The position numbers and the translations under genes were made by a program. Shown here piece after piece: positions 25,052-33,557 of a stretch of DNA of 59,878 nucleotides (position 1 is its first letter; each line of letters starts with the position of its first letter). Source of the stretch: Terriglobia bacterium (GTDB lineage Bacteria > Acidobacteriota > Terriglobia > Bryobacterales > Bryobacteraceae); contig JAENWC010000142.1 in NCBI GenBank assembly GCA_016650235.1, positions 1-59,878 of the forward strand, written 5' to 3'. The notes under the pieces were generated by a model, which saw nothing but the letters and a program-made list of their open reading frames with translations, was not told where the DNA came from and searched no databases.

Positions 25052-26485
25052 CTATTTGGGCGCTTGAGCGATGCCCTCGCGTTTGCCGTCATAAGTGTAA
25101 GGGTAGTTGACGTTGGCCCAGGGATGGTCCAGGGGAGCCTCGTTTTTGCGGCTGGCGTTCGCTGTGATCCACGAGCGGATGCCCTCTACTTCGGCGGCGT
25201 CGCCCGTGGCGGGCACGAGCAACTTTTGGATGATCCGCGCAACCACGCCGGAGACGAGGGGAGCAGCGAAACTGGTACCCCGGGCTTCCGCGCCGGCGAC
25301 CTTACGAGTAGCTCCGGTGGTGCCGCGTGTAGTGGATATGGCGCCGTACTGGAGGCCGACGCAGCCGGCGCTGCCAAGGTTCACGATGTCGGTGTGCTCC
25401 TCGCCGGGGGCTGAGATCGTAACGGCCGGGCCATCAGTGGTGAAGCCGGAGGCGGTGTCGGCGGGCACCCAGCCGAGCGCCGGGTCCCCGTTGAGGTAGC
25501 AAGTGCGAATGCCATTGATGGCAACGGTTGAGGCGACCGAGATGACTTCCGGCAGGCCGGCAGGGACGAACTGGCTCACCTCAAGGTCGGGACTGTTGCC
25601 CGCGGCAGCGACAACCACGACGCCGGCGTTATAGAGCGCCTGAATGATGGGCCGGAGCGCTGTGTTCTCGAGCGTTTCCCCCAAGGCAAGGGAACGGCCG
25701 AGGCTGAGGTTGACGACGCGGATGGGCGGCGTAACGGCGTTGCGGTTGGTAAGGACCCAATCGAGACCGGCCATAGTCGTACCATCGGTACCTGAGCCGG
25801 TTGCGTCGAGCACCTTGACGCAGTACAGCTTGGCCCCAGGAGCCACGCCAACGATGGCGATCTCGTTGTTCAGCGCGGCAATGAGTCCGGAGACATGGGT
25901 GGCGTGGCCATGGTCGTCCTGGCAGGAGCTTCCGAAAGCTGTGAAGGAGGAGGAACTTGGGGCGAGGTCGGGGTGACTGTCGATGCCGGTGTCGACGACG
26001 GCAACGCCGATGCCGGTTCCATCGTTGCCCTGGCCCGGGATTCCGATCCGCTGTACCTCGTAGGGGATGATCTGGCGCGTGTTGAAGGTGAGAGGCGATG
26101 ATGTGCCGCCACCGCCGCCGCCGGGCTTTCCCCCACTAGTGCCCGAGGGCTTTTCCGTGGTCCGGACGACGTAGTCCGGGACGGCTCGGAGGACGGCTGG
26201 GTTGTTTCGAAGCGCATTGAGGGCCGCGGCATTGGAGACGGTGACGACAACGGCGGCGACATTATCAAGGTTGAAGCGTAGTTGGGCGCCCGACTGCAAG
26301 GCGGCGAGGGCGCGGGCGGATTTCGGAGTGCCGGTGCGGAAAGTGACAATGTATGCATTGGGTGCAGGCGTGGGTACCCTGTCCCGAGAAGTGCCGGGTG
26401 CCAGGCCGGGTTGAACCACATCCTGCGCGAAAGCCATGGGGATCAGTAGGGCGGCAATGACACCCAGCTTGCAGTGGGAAAGCAT
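25052..26485 (-). CDS. Secreted subtilisin-family (S8) serine protease
   Basis: Exported protease of 477 residues with leader residues 1-20 (IAALLIPMAFAQ) and AGGAGGATA before the ATG. Residues 42-110 look like an inhibitor-I9 propeptide (NAYIVTFRTGTPKSARALAA). A Gly-rich linker follows at 115-130. The catalytic triad is complete: Asp165 in VAVVDTGIDSHPDL, His194 in DDHGHATHVSGLIA, and Ser near 417 in GTSFAAPLVSGVVA. The oxyanion-loop Asn is in VVAAAGNSPDLEV. The C-terminus is short, with no sorting domain. It is convergent with the DUF1501 gene (156-base gap). Confidence 0.93.
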   Translation of the reverse strand: MLSHCKLGVIAALLIPMAFAQDVVQPGLAPGTSRDRVPTPAPNAYIVTFRTGTPKSARALAALQSGAQLRFNLDNVAAVVVTVSNAAALNALRNNPAVLRAVPDYVVRTTEKPSGTSGGKPGGGGGGTSSPLTFNTRQIIPYEVQRIGIPGQGNDGTGIGVAVVDTGIDSHPDLAPSSSSFTAFGSSCQDDHGHATHVSGLIAALNNEIAIVGVAPGAKLYCVKVLDATGSGTDGTTMAGLDWVLTNRNAVTPPIRVVNLSLGRSLALGETLENTALRPIIQALYNAGVVVVAAAGNSPDLEVSQFVPAGLPEVISVASTVAINGIRTCYLNGDPALGWVPADTASGFTTDGPAVTISAPGEEHTDIVNLGSAGCVGLQYGAISTTRGTTGATRKVAGAEARGTSFAAPLVSGVVARIIQKLLVPATGDAAEVEGIRSWITANASRKNEAPLDHPWANVNYPYTYDGKREGIAQAPK

Positions 26486-27133
26486 AGAGTTATCCTCCTC
26501 TTCACCTCAGTTGATCTCTTAACCTCGGTTGAGCTTACGCTTGCGCCGCGAGCGCGACGCACACGCGTCGAACTCAGCATAGCTCAAAGATTTTGGTCTG
26601 GGAACCAGCAAAACGCCTTAGAGAGATCAGGGGGCTGAACCTACAGTCGCCGCGCAGGTACCCGACTTGTCGGGCGCGTTACTCTAAGGGCGGAACGTGT
26701 TCGCTGCAACAGACGCCCGAATGACCGCTGCCAGCGTTTCGATTTTCGGAGTGCGGTTGGCCGAATCGGGCGCCCACCGCTGCCGGCCTCGGGAGCGGCT
26801 CCAGCTCCGACCGCCGGAAGGCGTCAAACTGAACACCTTGCTCCCTTATTTCTTCGATCAGCCAAGAGGAGGCAACCCTGTCTGCATCCCCGTACCGCGC
26901 ACCCCCCACCCGCGCGATCCAACGCTGTGATGTAATCTAGTCACAGAATGGGTGCCGCAGATCATTTCGTCTCTACGTTGAAGGTGTTCCGACATCGCGC
27001 CGCGGCTGCTGGATTGCGAGTGAACGCATGCCGCGCGATTGTTTTGCCGCCCCCACCGCTTTTGAGGAAGCCGCTCACAACGCAGCCGCGGGCGAGTTTG
27101 CTTGCGTGTAATGAAGTGACAGGAAAACGCTCT
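26486..27133. other. Intergenic region, divergent promoter space, no clear gene
   Basis: This 650-base gap separates the divergent subtilase and PQQ dehydrogenase genes. It contains a direct repeat ACCTC(A/G)GTTGA at 26504-26514 and 26522-26532, 18 bases apart, just upstream of the subtilase. A perfect short stem CCCGAC/GTCGGG occurs at 26661-26674. Small open frames are present on both strands but have no ribosome sites or recognisable content. I see no RNA gene. Confidence 0.5.
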
Positions 27134-29482
27134 ATGTCCGACAACCAGACGTCAGCCCTACCGCCCCCAATCCTCCTCATCGCGGCGATCCTCCTGAGTT
27201 CGGCAGTATTGGCGCAAAATCTTCCGCCAGCCACTTCCGCGGCGGAAGTCAAAGAAACCTACGCCAAACTTTGTGCCGGATGCCATGGAGCCGACGCCCG
27301 GGGTACGCAGCAAGGTCCGGGGCTTGCCGGAAACCTCAATGTACGCCGGCGCTCCATGCAGAGCCTGCGGAACGTTATCCTCAAAGGCATCCCCGCGGCC
27401 GGCATGCCGCCGTTCGATCTACCCGCCCCCACCATCGATGCGCTGGCGGGTCTGGTTGTATCGCTCAATGCCTCGGCCGCCGCAACCACCGTCCCCGGCG
27501 ACCGCACGGCCGGCAAAGCGTTTTTCCTTGGCCAGGGACAATGCGCTTCCTGCCACATGGTCTCCGGCGGCGGCGCGCCCATCGGCCCCGACTTGTCAAA
27601 CGTGGCCCTCGAAATGACCACCGGCCAGCTTCGCGAGGCGTTGCTCAACCCCAGCGTACACATCGCCGCCGGCTACGGTCTGGTGACGCTCCAACTGCAC
27701 GACGGCCGGACGCTGCGTGGATTCACACGCAACCGAACCCGTTTCGACATTGCCGTCCAGGATCTGAATGGCCGGATTCACCCTCTCTCCCTCGATCAGG
27801 TAGCCAGTGTCACCGAGGAGAAATCCTCGCTGATGCCGGCCGTGAAAGCTTCCGCCGATGAGCTTCAGAATCTCATCGCCTACCTGAGCGGGTTGACCGG
27901 AGTGAAGCCTCAAGCAACAGCCGCGCAGCACCCGCCCGCGCCGGGCGGTATTGATTTCTCCGCAATCCTGAACCCGAAGCCAGGCGACTGGCTGACCTAC
28001 AACGGAAACCTCAGCGGAAACCGTTACAGCCGGCTGACGCAAATCAACGCGTCCAACGTCAACAAACTCGCGCTCAAATGGACTTTCTCCATTCCCCTGT
28101 GGACGCAGTTCCTGCCGGACACTCCCTATTACCGCGAGAACATGCGGTACTTCGGACTCGAAACCGTTCCCCTCGTCGCGGACGGCATCATGTACGTCAC
28201 CGGGCCGAATCAGGCCTTTGCGCTGGATGCGCGCACCGGGCAGCAGATCTGGCACTACTCGCGCCCGCGCACTCCTGGTCTGGTCTCGGATCCCTCGCTC
28301 GGCTCCAATCGTGGCGTAGCCTTGCTCGGCGACAACGTCTTCATGGTGACGGACAACGCGCATCTGATTGCCCTCAACCGGGTCACCGGACGTCTGGTCT
28401 GGGACGTCGTCATGCCCGACGAGCCGCAGCGCTACGGCGGAACCGTCGCCCCACTCATCGTAAAGGACATGGTGATTGCGGGCGTGGCCGGAGGAGACTG
28501 GGGAATCCGCGGATTCCTTGCCGCATACAAAGCCGCTACCGGCGAGCGTGTCTGGCGCCATTGGACCGTTCCCGCCCAAGGTGAACCGGGGATTGAGACA
28601 TGGGTAGGAACGGGGTTCACCCTTGGCGGCGGCGGCACCTGGCTGACCGGTTCTTACGACCCGGGAACCGATACCCTTTTCTGGGCCACCGGCAATCCGT
28701 GGCCGAATTCGGACGATCGCGAGCGCGGCGGCGACAACCTGTTCACGAATTGCGTCCTGGCGCTCGATCCCGCCACCGGAAAACTGAAGTGGTACTACCA
28801 GTTCACGCCCCACGACGTTCACGACTGGGATGCGACCGAGCCCAACGTCCTCGTCGATGCGAACTATCAAGGACAGCCGCGAAAACTCCTTCTGCACGCC
28901 GACCGGAACGGCTTCTTCTATGTCTTCGATCGCACCAACGGTCACCTTCTGCTGGCGAAATCGTTCATGCACCGGGTCACGTGGGCGAGCGGAATCGGCG
29001 CCGACGGCCGTCCCGTGCGGCTGCCGCCAACTGATCTGAGCTGCCCCGATCACGCCACCAATTGGAATGGCACTGCCTTCAGCCCGCTCACGCGCCTCTA
29101 CTACGTCATGGCCACGGAGAAGTGCACGGTGAAACTCCTTCCCGGAAGCTGGAAGACGGCGCGTCCCCCGGAGGACCCGGGAAAGAAATATCTGCGCGCA
29201 CTCGATATCGAGACCGGGAAGATCGCTTGGGAAATCCCTCAAGTCGGGCCAATAGACGGCAAAAGAGTAGCGGGCATCCTAGCCACGGCTGGAGGGCTGC
29301 TCTTCTACGGCGATCCGAGCGGCTACTTCCTGGCCGCCGGCGAGCGCGACGGCAAAACGTTGTGGCGCCTCCCGCTGAACGCCACCATCAAAACCTCCCC
29401 GATGACCTATTCCGTGGGTGGACAACAGTTCATAACTCTTGCCGTGGGTTCGAACATTATGTCCTTCGGACTGCCGCAGTAG
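27134..29482 (+). CDS. PQQ-dependent dehydrogenase with two N-terminal cytochrome c domains
   Basis: Periplasmic quinohaemoprotein of about 782 residues. The leader ends near residue 28. Two cytochrome c domains follow, with CAGCH (47-51) and CASCH (137-141), then a segment of about 90 residues and the eight-bladed PQQ propeller from about residue 270 (DWLTYNGNLSGNRYSRLTQI). The catalytic/calcium Asp motif is read in PHDVHDWDATEPNVLVD. Tryptophan-docking repeats are visible (GQQIWHYSRP, GKIAWEIPQV, GKTLWRLPLN). The adjacent Cys-Cys pair of classical alcohol dehydrogenases is not seen; the region reads DPSLGSNRGVALL. I chose ATG 27134 with AGGAAA upstream. It probably oxidises an alcohol, aldehyde or sugar. 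Confidence 0.9.
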   Translation: MSDNQTSALPPPILLIAAILLSSAVLAQNLPPATSAAEVKETYAKLCAGCHGADARGTQQGPGLAGNLNVRRRSMQSLRNVILKGIPAAGMPPFDLPAPTIDALAGLVVSLNASAAATTVPGDRTAGKAFFLGQGQCASCHMVSGGGAPIGPDLSNVALEMTTGQLREALLNPSVHIAAGYGLVTLQLHDGRTLRGFTRNRTRFDIAVQDLNGRIHPLSLDQVASVTEEKSSLMPAVKASADELQNLIAYLSGLTGVKPQATAAQHPPAPGGIDFSAILNPKPGDWLTYNGNLSGNRYSRLTQINASNVNKLALKWTFSIPLWTQFLPDTPYYRENMRYFGLETVPLVADGIMYVTGPNQAFALDARTGQQIWHYSRPRTPGLVSDPSLGSNRGVALLGDNVFMVTDNAHLIALNRVTGRLVWDVVMPDEPQRYGGTVAPLIVKDMVIAGVAGGDWGIRGFLAAYKAATGERVWRHWTVPAQGEPGIETWVGTGFTLGGGGTWLTGSYDPGTDTLFWATGNPWPNSDDRERGGDNLFTNCVLALDPATGKLKWYYQFTPHDVHDWDATEPNVLVDANYQGQPRKLLLHADRNGFFYVFDRTNGHLLLAKSFMHRVTWASGIGADGRPVRLPPTDLSCPDHATNWNGTAFSPLTRLYYVMATEKCTVKLLPGSWKTARPPEDPGKKYLRALDIETGKIAWEIPQVGPIDGKRVAGILATAGGLLFYGDPSGYFLAAGERDGKTLWRLPLNATIKTSPMTYSVGGQQFITLAVGSNIMSFGLPQ

Positions 29483-29492
29483 TGTTCTGAGC

Positions 29493-29512
29493 ACCCAAGC
29501 GCCTTGGGTTTC
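29493..29512 (+). terminator. Candidate terminator after the PQQ dehydrogenase gene
   Basis: A perfect inverted repeat ACCCAAG-CGC-CTTGGGT lies ten bases after the stop codon and is followed by a short T-rich stretch (TTC). The tail is weak, so termination efficiency is uncertain. Confidence 0.45.
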
Positions 29513-29607
29513 GAAACCATCTGGCTGCCGCGCGGACCACCCGGGGCGCCACGGCGGCTTCCGGCAAGACACTTCGTTGGCTCAGGCTTCAGTTGAGCTT
29601 AGTTGCC

Positions 29608-30906
29608 TCAGACCTTCGCCGGAACGACATACGGCGCCCGGTATTCTCTAGTGAGCATCTTGTTCGCTTCGGGGTCGTTCTTGACCGTCCAGGTTTTCTC
29701 ATCCCAGTGCAAGGTGCGGCCCAGGCGGTAGGAGACGTTGGCCAGGTGCATTAGCACGCATGACATGGCGCCTTCCTCGATTTCGGCATTCAGGTCTTCC
29801 CGCTTGTGGCTGCGGACGCCGGTGATGAAGTTCTCGAAGTGATGGTCGCGCTCGGTCCTGGCGGGTCCGGGCTTCTGCTCCCGTCCCATGAAGCTGTAGT
29901 ATTTGTTGTAATTGTCGATCACGAGGTAGCCGTCGGCGCCGTAGAACGTGTTGCCGATGGTGTTGCCGGGACGGTCGCCGCCGATGCCGGCTTCGTGGTG
30001 GCTGTACCAGTGCCGGACCTCGAATGTCATCATTTTGGCTTTGCCGCCAACGTTGAACTCAAACGATGCGCTGATGGTGTTGGGCGTCTCCTGATCGTCG
30101 TCGAACATGAACTTGCCGCCGATCGCGCTCACCTTCGTTGGATGGGTCACGCCCAGGCCCCAGCGCGCGATGTCCACCTCGTGGATTCCCTGATTGCCAA
30201 GGTCGCCGTTGCCGGTGTCCCAGAACCAGTGCCAGTTGTAATGGAACCGGTTCTTGGTGAACGGGCGCAGCGGGGCCGGTCCGGTCCACATATCGTAGTC
30301 GACGCCGAGCGGGACTTTTTCCACGGGGGTCTTTCCGATGGTATTGCGCGCCTTGAAACACAACCCGCGCGCCATAAATATTTCGCCGAATTCGCCGTTG
30401 CGCATTTTTTGCACGGCCTCCTGCAGAGCGGGTGAGGAGCGGCTCTGGCTGCCCATTTGCACCATGCGGTTGTATTTGCGCGCCGCCGCGACGATCTGCC
30501 TGGATTCGAATACGTTATGCGAGCACGGCTTTTCGACGTAGACGTCCTTGCCGGCCTGGCAGGCCCAGATGCTCTGCAGGGTGTGCCAGTGGTTCGGGCT
30601 GGCGATGGAAACCGCGTCGATATTTTTGTCGTCGAGCACCTTGCGGATGTCGCGAAATGTGGGCACGCTCTTCTTGCCGCCCCTCGTCAGAGTGCCGAGG
30701 TAGCGTTCCGAATGCGAATCGTCCACATCCACGAGCGCGGCCAGTTCGACATTCTGCTGGGAGGTCCAGGCGCTCATGTGGCTGTTTCCGCGGCCGCCAC
30801 ATCCGACGACGGCGACGCGGACGGTATCATTGGGACTTTTTTGGGCCCGGACCACCTGTGTGGCGGCGGCCGCCCCTGAACTCATCAGGAAGTAACGTCG
30901 ATTCAT
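29608..30906 (-). CDS. Gfo/Idh/MocA-family oxidoreductase, Tat-type leader
   Basis: NAD(P)-dependent oxidoreductase-like protein of 432 residues, second of its kind in the window. The leader is NRRYFLMSSGAAAATQVVRA. The Rossmann fold follows as VRVAVVGCGGRGNSHM. The conserved Lys motif is VYVEKPCSHNVFESRQIV. The C-terminal domain shows WHWFWDTGNGDLGNQGIHEV and DIARWGLGV, typical of the secreted acidobacterial and planctomycete subfamily. It is a lone transcription unit, convergent with the PQQ gene (125-base gap). Confidence 0.9.
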   Translation of the reverse strand: MNRRYFLMSSGAAAATQVVRAQKSPNDTVRVAVVGCGGRGNSHMSAWTSQQNVELAALVDVDDSHSERYLGTLTRGGKKSVPTFRDIRKVLDDKNIDAVSIASPNHWHTLQSIWACQAGKDVYVEKPCSHNVFESRQIVAAARKYNRMVQMGSQSRSSPALQEAVQKMRNGEFGEIFMARGLCFKARNTIGKTPVEKVPLGVDYDMWTGPAPLRPFTKNRFHYNWHWFWDTGNGDLGNQGIHEVDIARWGLGVTHPTKVSAIGGKFMFDDDQETPNTISASFEFNVGGKAKMMTFEVRHWYSHHEAGIGGDRPGNTIGNTFYGADGYLVIDNYNKYYSFMGREQKPGPARTERDHHFENFITGVRSHKREDLNAEIEEGAMSCVLMHLANVSYRLGRTLHWDEKTWTVKNDPEANKMLTREYRAPYVVPAKV

Positions 30907-31116
30907 AGTTCTCCTTTGCGCGGCAACCGAGGGGCTGCTGACCGGTATTATACAGCGAAAACGATGCTACTTGAATGGTGGTGGCGCCCTGCTTGCGACC
31001 CACGCGGTGAACGCAAACATTTCCCTGCCTTAGGCCAACGTCTCAACCCTGGCTTGGCACCCCAAGGCGCACAATCCTGCTAACCAGCGGTTTCTGATTA
31101 TCAAAGACAACGAGCA

Positions 31117-31950
31117 GTGATCCAGGCAAGTTACAATGCAGGATTGCAGTCCCCCGACCAACACTGTGCGCTCCGGTTCGACGACGTAACACAGCGGTTT
31201 CCGAAACCGTCCGGAGAAATGCACACCGCGCTGGAGGGAGTGAGCTTCGATGCCTGCGCGGGTACTTTCCTGTCCGTTGTGGGACCAAGCGGTTGTGGCA
31301 AATCCACCCTCTTGCACATCGCCGCGGGATTGCTGCAACCTACGCGGGGTTCCGTTTTCGTGTTCGGCCAAAGGCTTGACGGTGTCAACCATCGCGCCTC
31401 CTACATGTTCCAGCAGGATGCGCTCTTACCTTGGAAAAACGTGCGCGAAAATGTGGCGCTTGGGTTGACGTTCCGCGGCCGGAGCGCGGCCGAATCAAAC
31501 CAGCTCGCCGCGGAATGGATTCGCCGTGTTGGACTCGATGGATTCGGCGACAGCTATCCGGCGCAGTTGAGCGGAGGCATGCGGAAGCGTGTGGCCATGG
31601 CCCAAAGCTGGATTGTGGATCCTGACATTGTGCTGATGGATGAGCCGTTCGCCGCGCTCGATGTCCACACCAGGCTGCGTATGGAGAATGAGATTCTCGA
31701 CCTATGGGCCGGGTCTGGCAAAACAGTGTTGTTCATCACGCACGATCTCGAGGAGGCCATCGGCCTGTCCGATGAGGTGGCGGTTCTATCGGTTGGTCCC
31801 GGAAGCCGGATCATCGCGCGCCACAAAGTGGATCTGGCGCGTCCCAGGAACTTGTTGGACATTCGCACCGAGTCCAGGTTTCAGGAACTTTATAAGACTA
31901 TTTGGAGCGGGCTGCGCCAGGAGGTGCTGCGAAGCTATGAGCGGGATTAG
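31117..31950 (+). CDS. ABC transporter ATP-binding protein (nitrate/sulfonate/taurine type)
   Basis: ATPase of an NrtD/SsuB/TauB-type importer, 277 residues, starting with GTG. Walker A is GPSGCGKST (about residues 55-63), the Q-loop is FQQDALLPW, the signature is LSGGMRKRVAMAQ, Walker B is IVLMDEPFAALD, and the switch His is in LFITHDLEEAI. The FQQD-LLPW Q-loop and the MRKRV signature fit this branch. It overlaps the permease gene by 14 bases. No periplasmic substrate-binding gene lies on either side, so the substrate is open. Confidence 0.9.
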   Translation: MIQASYNAGLQSPDQHCALRFDDVTQRFPKPSGEMHTALEGVSFDACAGTFLSVVGPSGCGKSTLLHIAAGLLQPTRGSVFVFGQRLDGVNHRASYMFQQDALLPWKNVRENVALGLTFRGRSAAESNQLAAEWIRRVGLDGFGDSYPAQLSGGMRKRVAMAQSWIVDPDIVLMDEPFAALDVHTRLRMENEILDLWAGSGKTVLFITHDLEEAIGLSDEVAVLSVGPGSRIIARHKVDLARPRNLLDIRTESRFQELYKTIWSGLRQEVLRSYERD

Positions 31951-32689
31951 GACCTCGCTGCTGCAAACCGTGCTCGGCGTATCGCTGCTGGCCGCCTGGG
32001 AGTCCGCGGTGCGCCTCGGGGCCATAGACAAGTTTTTCTTCCCCTTGCCTAGCGCAATCGCGGTGCGCGTTTGGGATTGGATATCGAGCGGCAGCATAGG
32101 GCCCCATCTGGCCACCACTTTACTGGAGGCCTTGCTGGCCTTTGTGATTGGGGTGGCCACCGGTGTAACTGGGGGATTTGCGCTGGCGCGCATGCCGGGT
32201 TTGGCCCGGCTGCTGGATCCCTACATCCGCGTCGCCAATGCTTTGCCAAGGGTGGTCCTGGCGCCGATATTTCTGTTGTGGTTCGGGCTGGGGATCTGGT
32301 CGAAGGTGGCCTTGGGCGTGACCGTGGTCTTCTTCATCGTGTTCTTCAATACCTATCAGGGTGTGAAGGAAGTGGACCGTGTCTGGATAGACAATGCGCG
32401 GATGCTCGGGGCCAGTGAACGCCAATTGATGCGGCACGTGCTCGCGCCGAGCGCCCTGAGTTGGATCTTCTCCTCGCTCCACATCAGCATCGGATTCGCG
32501 ATGATTGCGGTGGTGGTGGGGGAATACCTCGGAGCATCCAGCGGCGTCGGCTATGTAATTGCTCAAGCCGAAGGGGTGTTCGACACCACCGGCGTGTTTG
32601 CGGGCATGACCGTCTTATCGGCGGTGGTGCTCGCCGTGGGCGCAGGCGTCAACCGGCTGGAGCGTTGGCTTCTGCGGTGGAAGGCCTGA
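31937..32689 (+). CDS. ABC transporter permease (SsuC/TauC type)
   Basis: Inner-membrane permease of 250 residues with about six helices. The BPD_transp_1 loop is visible as DNARMLGASERQLMRHVLAPS, the EAA-like coupling motif that meets the ATPase. LLDPYIRVANALPRVVLAPI and FLLWFGLGIWSKVALGVTVV are characteristic of the SsuC/NrtB/TauC group. The start at 31937 gives the family length and overlaps the ATPase. It completes a transporter core without a binding protein. Confidence 0.9.
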   Translation: MSGIRTSLLQTVLGVSLLAAWESAVRLGAIDKFFFPLPSAIAVRVWDWISSGSIGPHLATTLLEALLAFVIGVATGVTGGFALARMPGLARLLDPYIRVANALPRVVLAPIFLLWFGLGIWSKVALGVTVVFFIVFFNTYQGVKEVDRVWIDNARMLGASERQLMRHVLAPSALSWIFSSLHISIGFAMIAVVVGEYLGASSGVGYVIAQAEGVFDTTGVFAGMTVLSAVVLAVGAGVNRLERWLLRWKA

Positions 32690-32703
32690 CGGCCTACGGG
32701 TTG

Positions 32704-33426
32704 TTACTTAAGGGCCGCGGCCGGAGCCGCCGCAACCACTTCGAACTCAAACGATGTCCCGGCTCCATTCACAATGAGCTTGCCCGAGCCCAGCGGCTTG
32801 CCCGAGTTGGCCCAGAACACCGCTCCATCGGTGGATTCACCCGGCTTCAAGCGCACCGGGACAAGCGCGATGGCCGAAGCGGCCGCGGCAGCCTTGAGTT
32901 TAGTGGACTGCACCTCGGCCAGCGCCGACTGCCGCCGCATCTCGTAGCCGGACGTGATGGCGCCCCGGCTAAGGCCTGAGAGCCCACTCTCGTAGGTGGA
33001 GACCAGCTTCACCACGTCGTCGCGCCCGCCGTTGCGTATGAAGTCGATCACCACCGACTTGGCTTCCGAGGCGCGAATGGAGGCCCCGTCCTCGCGCTCA
33101 AAGCGAAAATCCTCCGGCTTGAATTGCCAAGCCATGTTCGATCCGTTCGAGATGGCCACCTGGATCACGGCATAGTCGCGCACCTTCACCGGCATCGGCG
33201 CGAACATCACCGTCACACCGTTGCGCGTCTGTGTAAGGTATTTCAATCCGCCGGATTCGAACTCGATCACCTGGCCCTGAACAACCGCGAGCAGGGTCAG
33301 GAGCCACACGGCTGTTAAGTGACGCCCCGCAAAACGGAGTTGGTCCCGACGTGATGGCTCGCTGTTGCCTGGGTGTATGGAGGGTTGGGACGGCCCTTTG
33401 CGGTCTAACAAGCGGCTCATCCTCAT
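32704..33426 (-). CDS. Secreted protein of unknown function
   Basis: I do not recognise this 240-residue protein. A hydrophobic leader-like stretch (LTAVWLLTLLAVVQGQ, about residues 37-52) lies unusually far from the only available ATGs (33426 and 33420), so the true start may be a later non-ATG codon such as GTG 33309. The mature part is beta-rich (YLTQTRNGVTVMFAPMPVKV, then RDYAVIQVAISNGS), with an Ala/Lys-rich helix near residues 175-195 and a C-terminal Ig-like end (PGESTDGAVFWANSG). It is convergent with the permease (14-base gap). Confidence 0.65.
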   Translation of the reverse strand: MRMSRLLDRKGPSQPSIHPGNSEPSRRDQLRFAGRHLTAVWLLTLLAVVQGQVIEFESGGLKYLTQTRNGVTVMFAPMPVKVRDYAVIQVAISNGSNMAWQFKPEDFRFEREDGASIRASEAKSVVIDFIRNGGRDDVVKLVSTYESGLSGLSRGAITSGYEMRRQSALAEVQSTKLKAAAAASAIALVPVRLKPGESTDGAVFWANSGKPLGSGKLIVNGAGTSFEFEVVAAAPAAALK

Positions 33427-33557
33427 ACCTCCATGATAGACTGAGAAATCTTAAGAAACATGCGCAAGGCGGATCTGCTCGCCGCCAACCTCAGTCCCGT
33501 GCTTCTCACCAGATCGTTGGCGGGGCGAGCGTCCTTTGCGTTTTTGACTTTATACAT

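Noticed and set aside
26679-26930. Overlapping 76-77 codon frames on both strands upstream of the PQQ gene
   Set aside because: Mutually antisense, no ribosome site or known motif.
27596-29242. Open frame of about 548 codons opposite the PQQ dehydrogenase
   Set aside because: Shadow; the plus strand carries the haem motifs and PQQ propeller.
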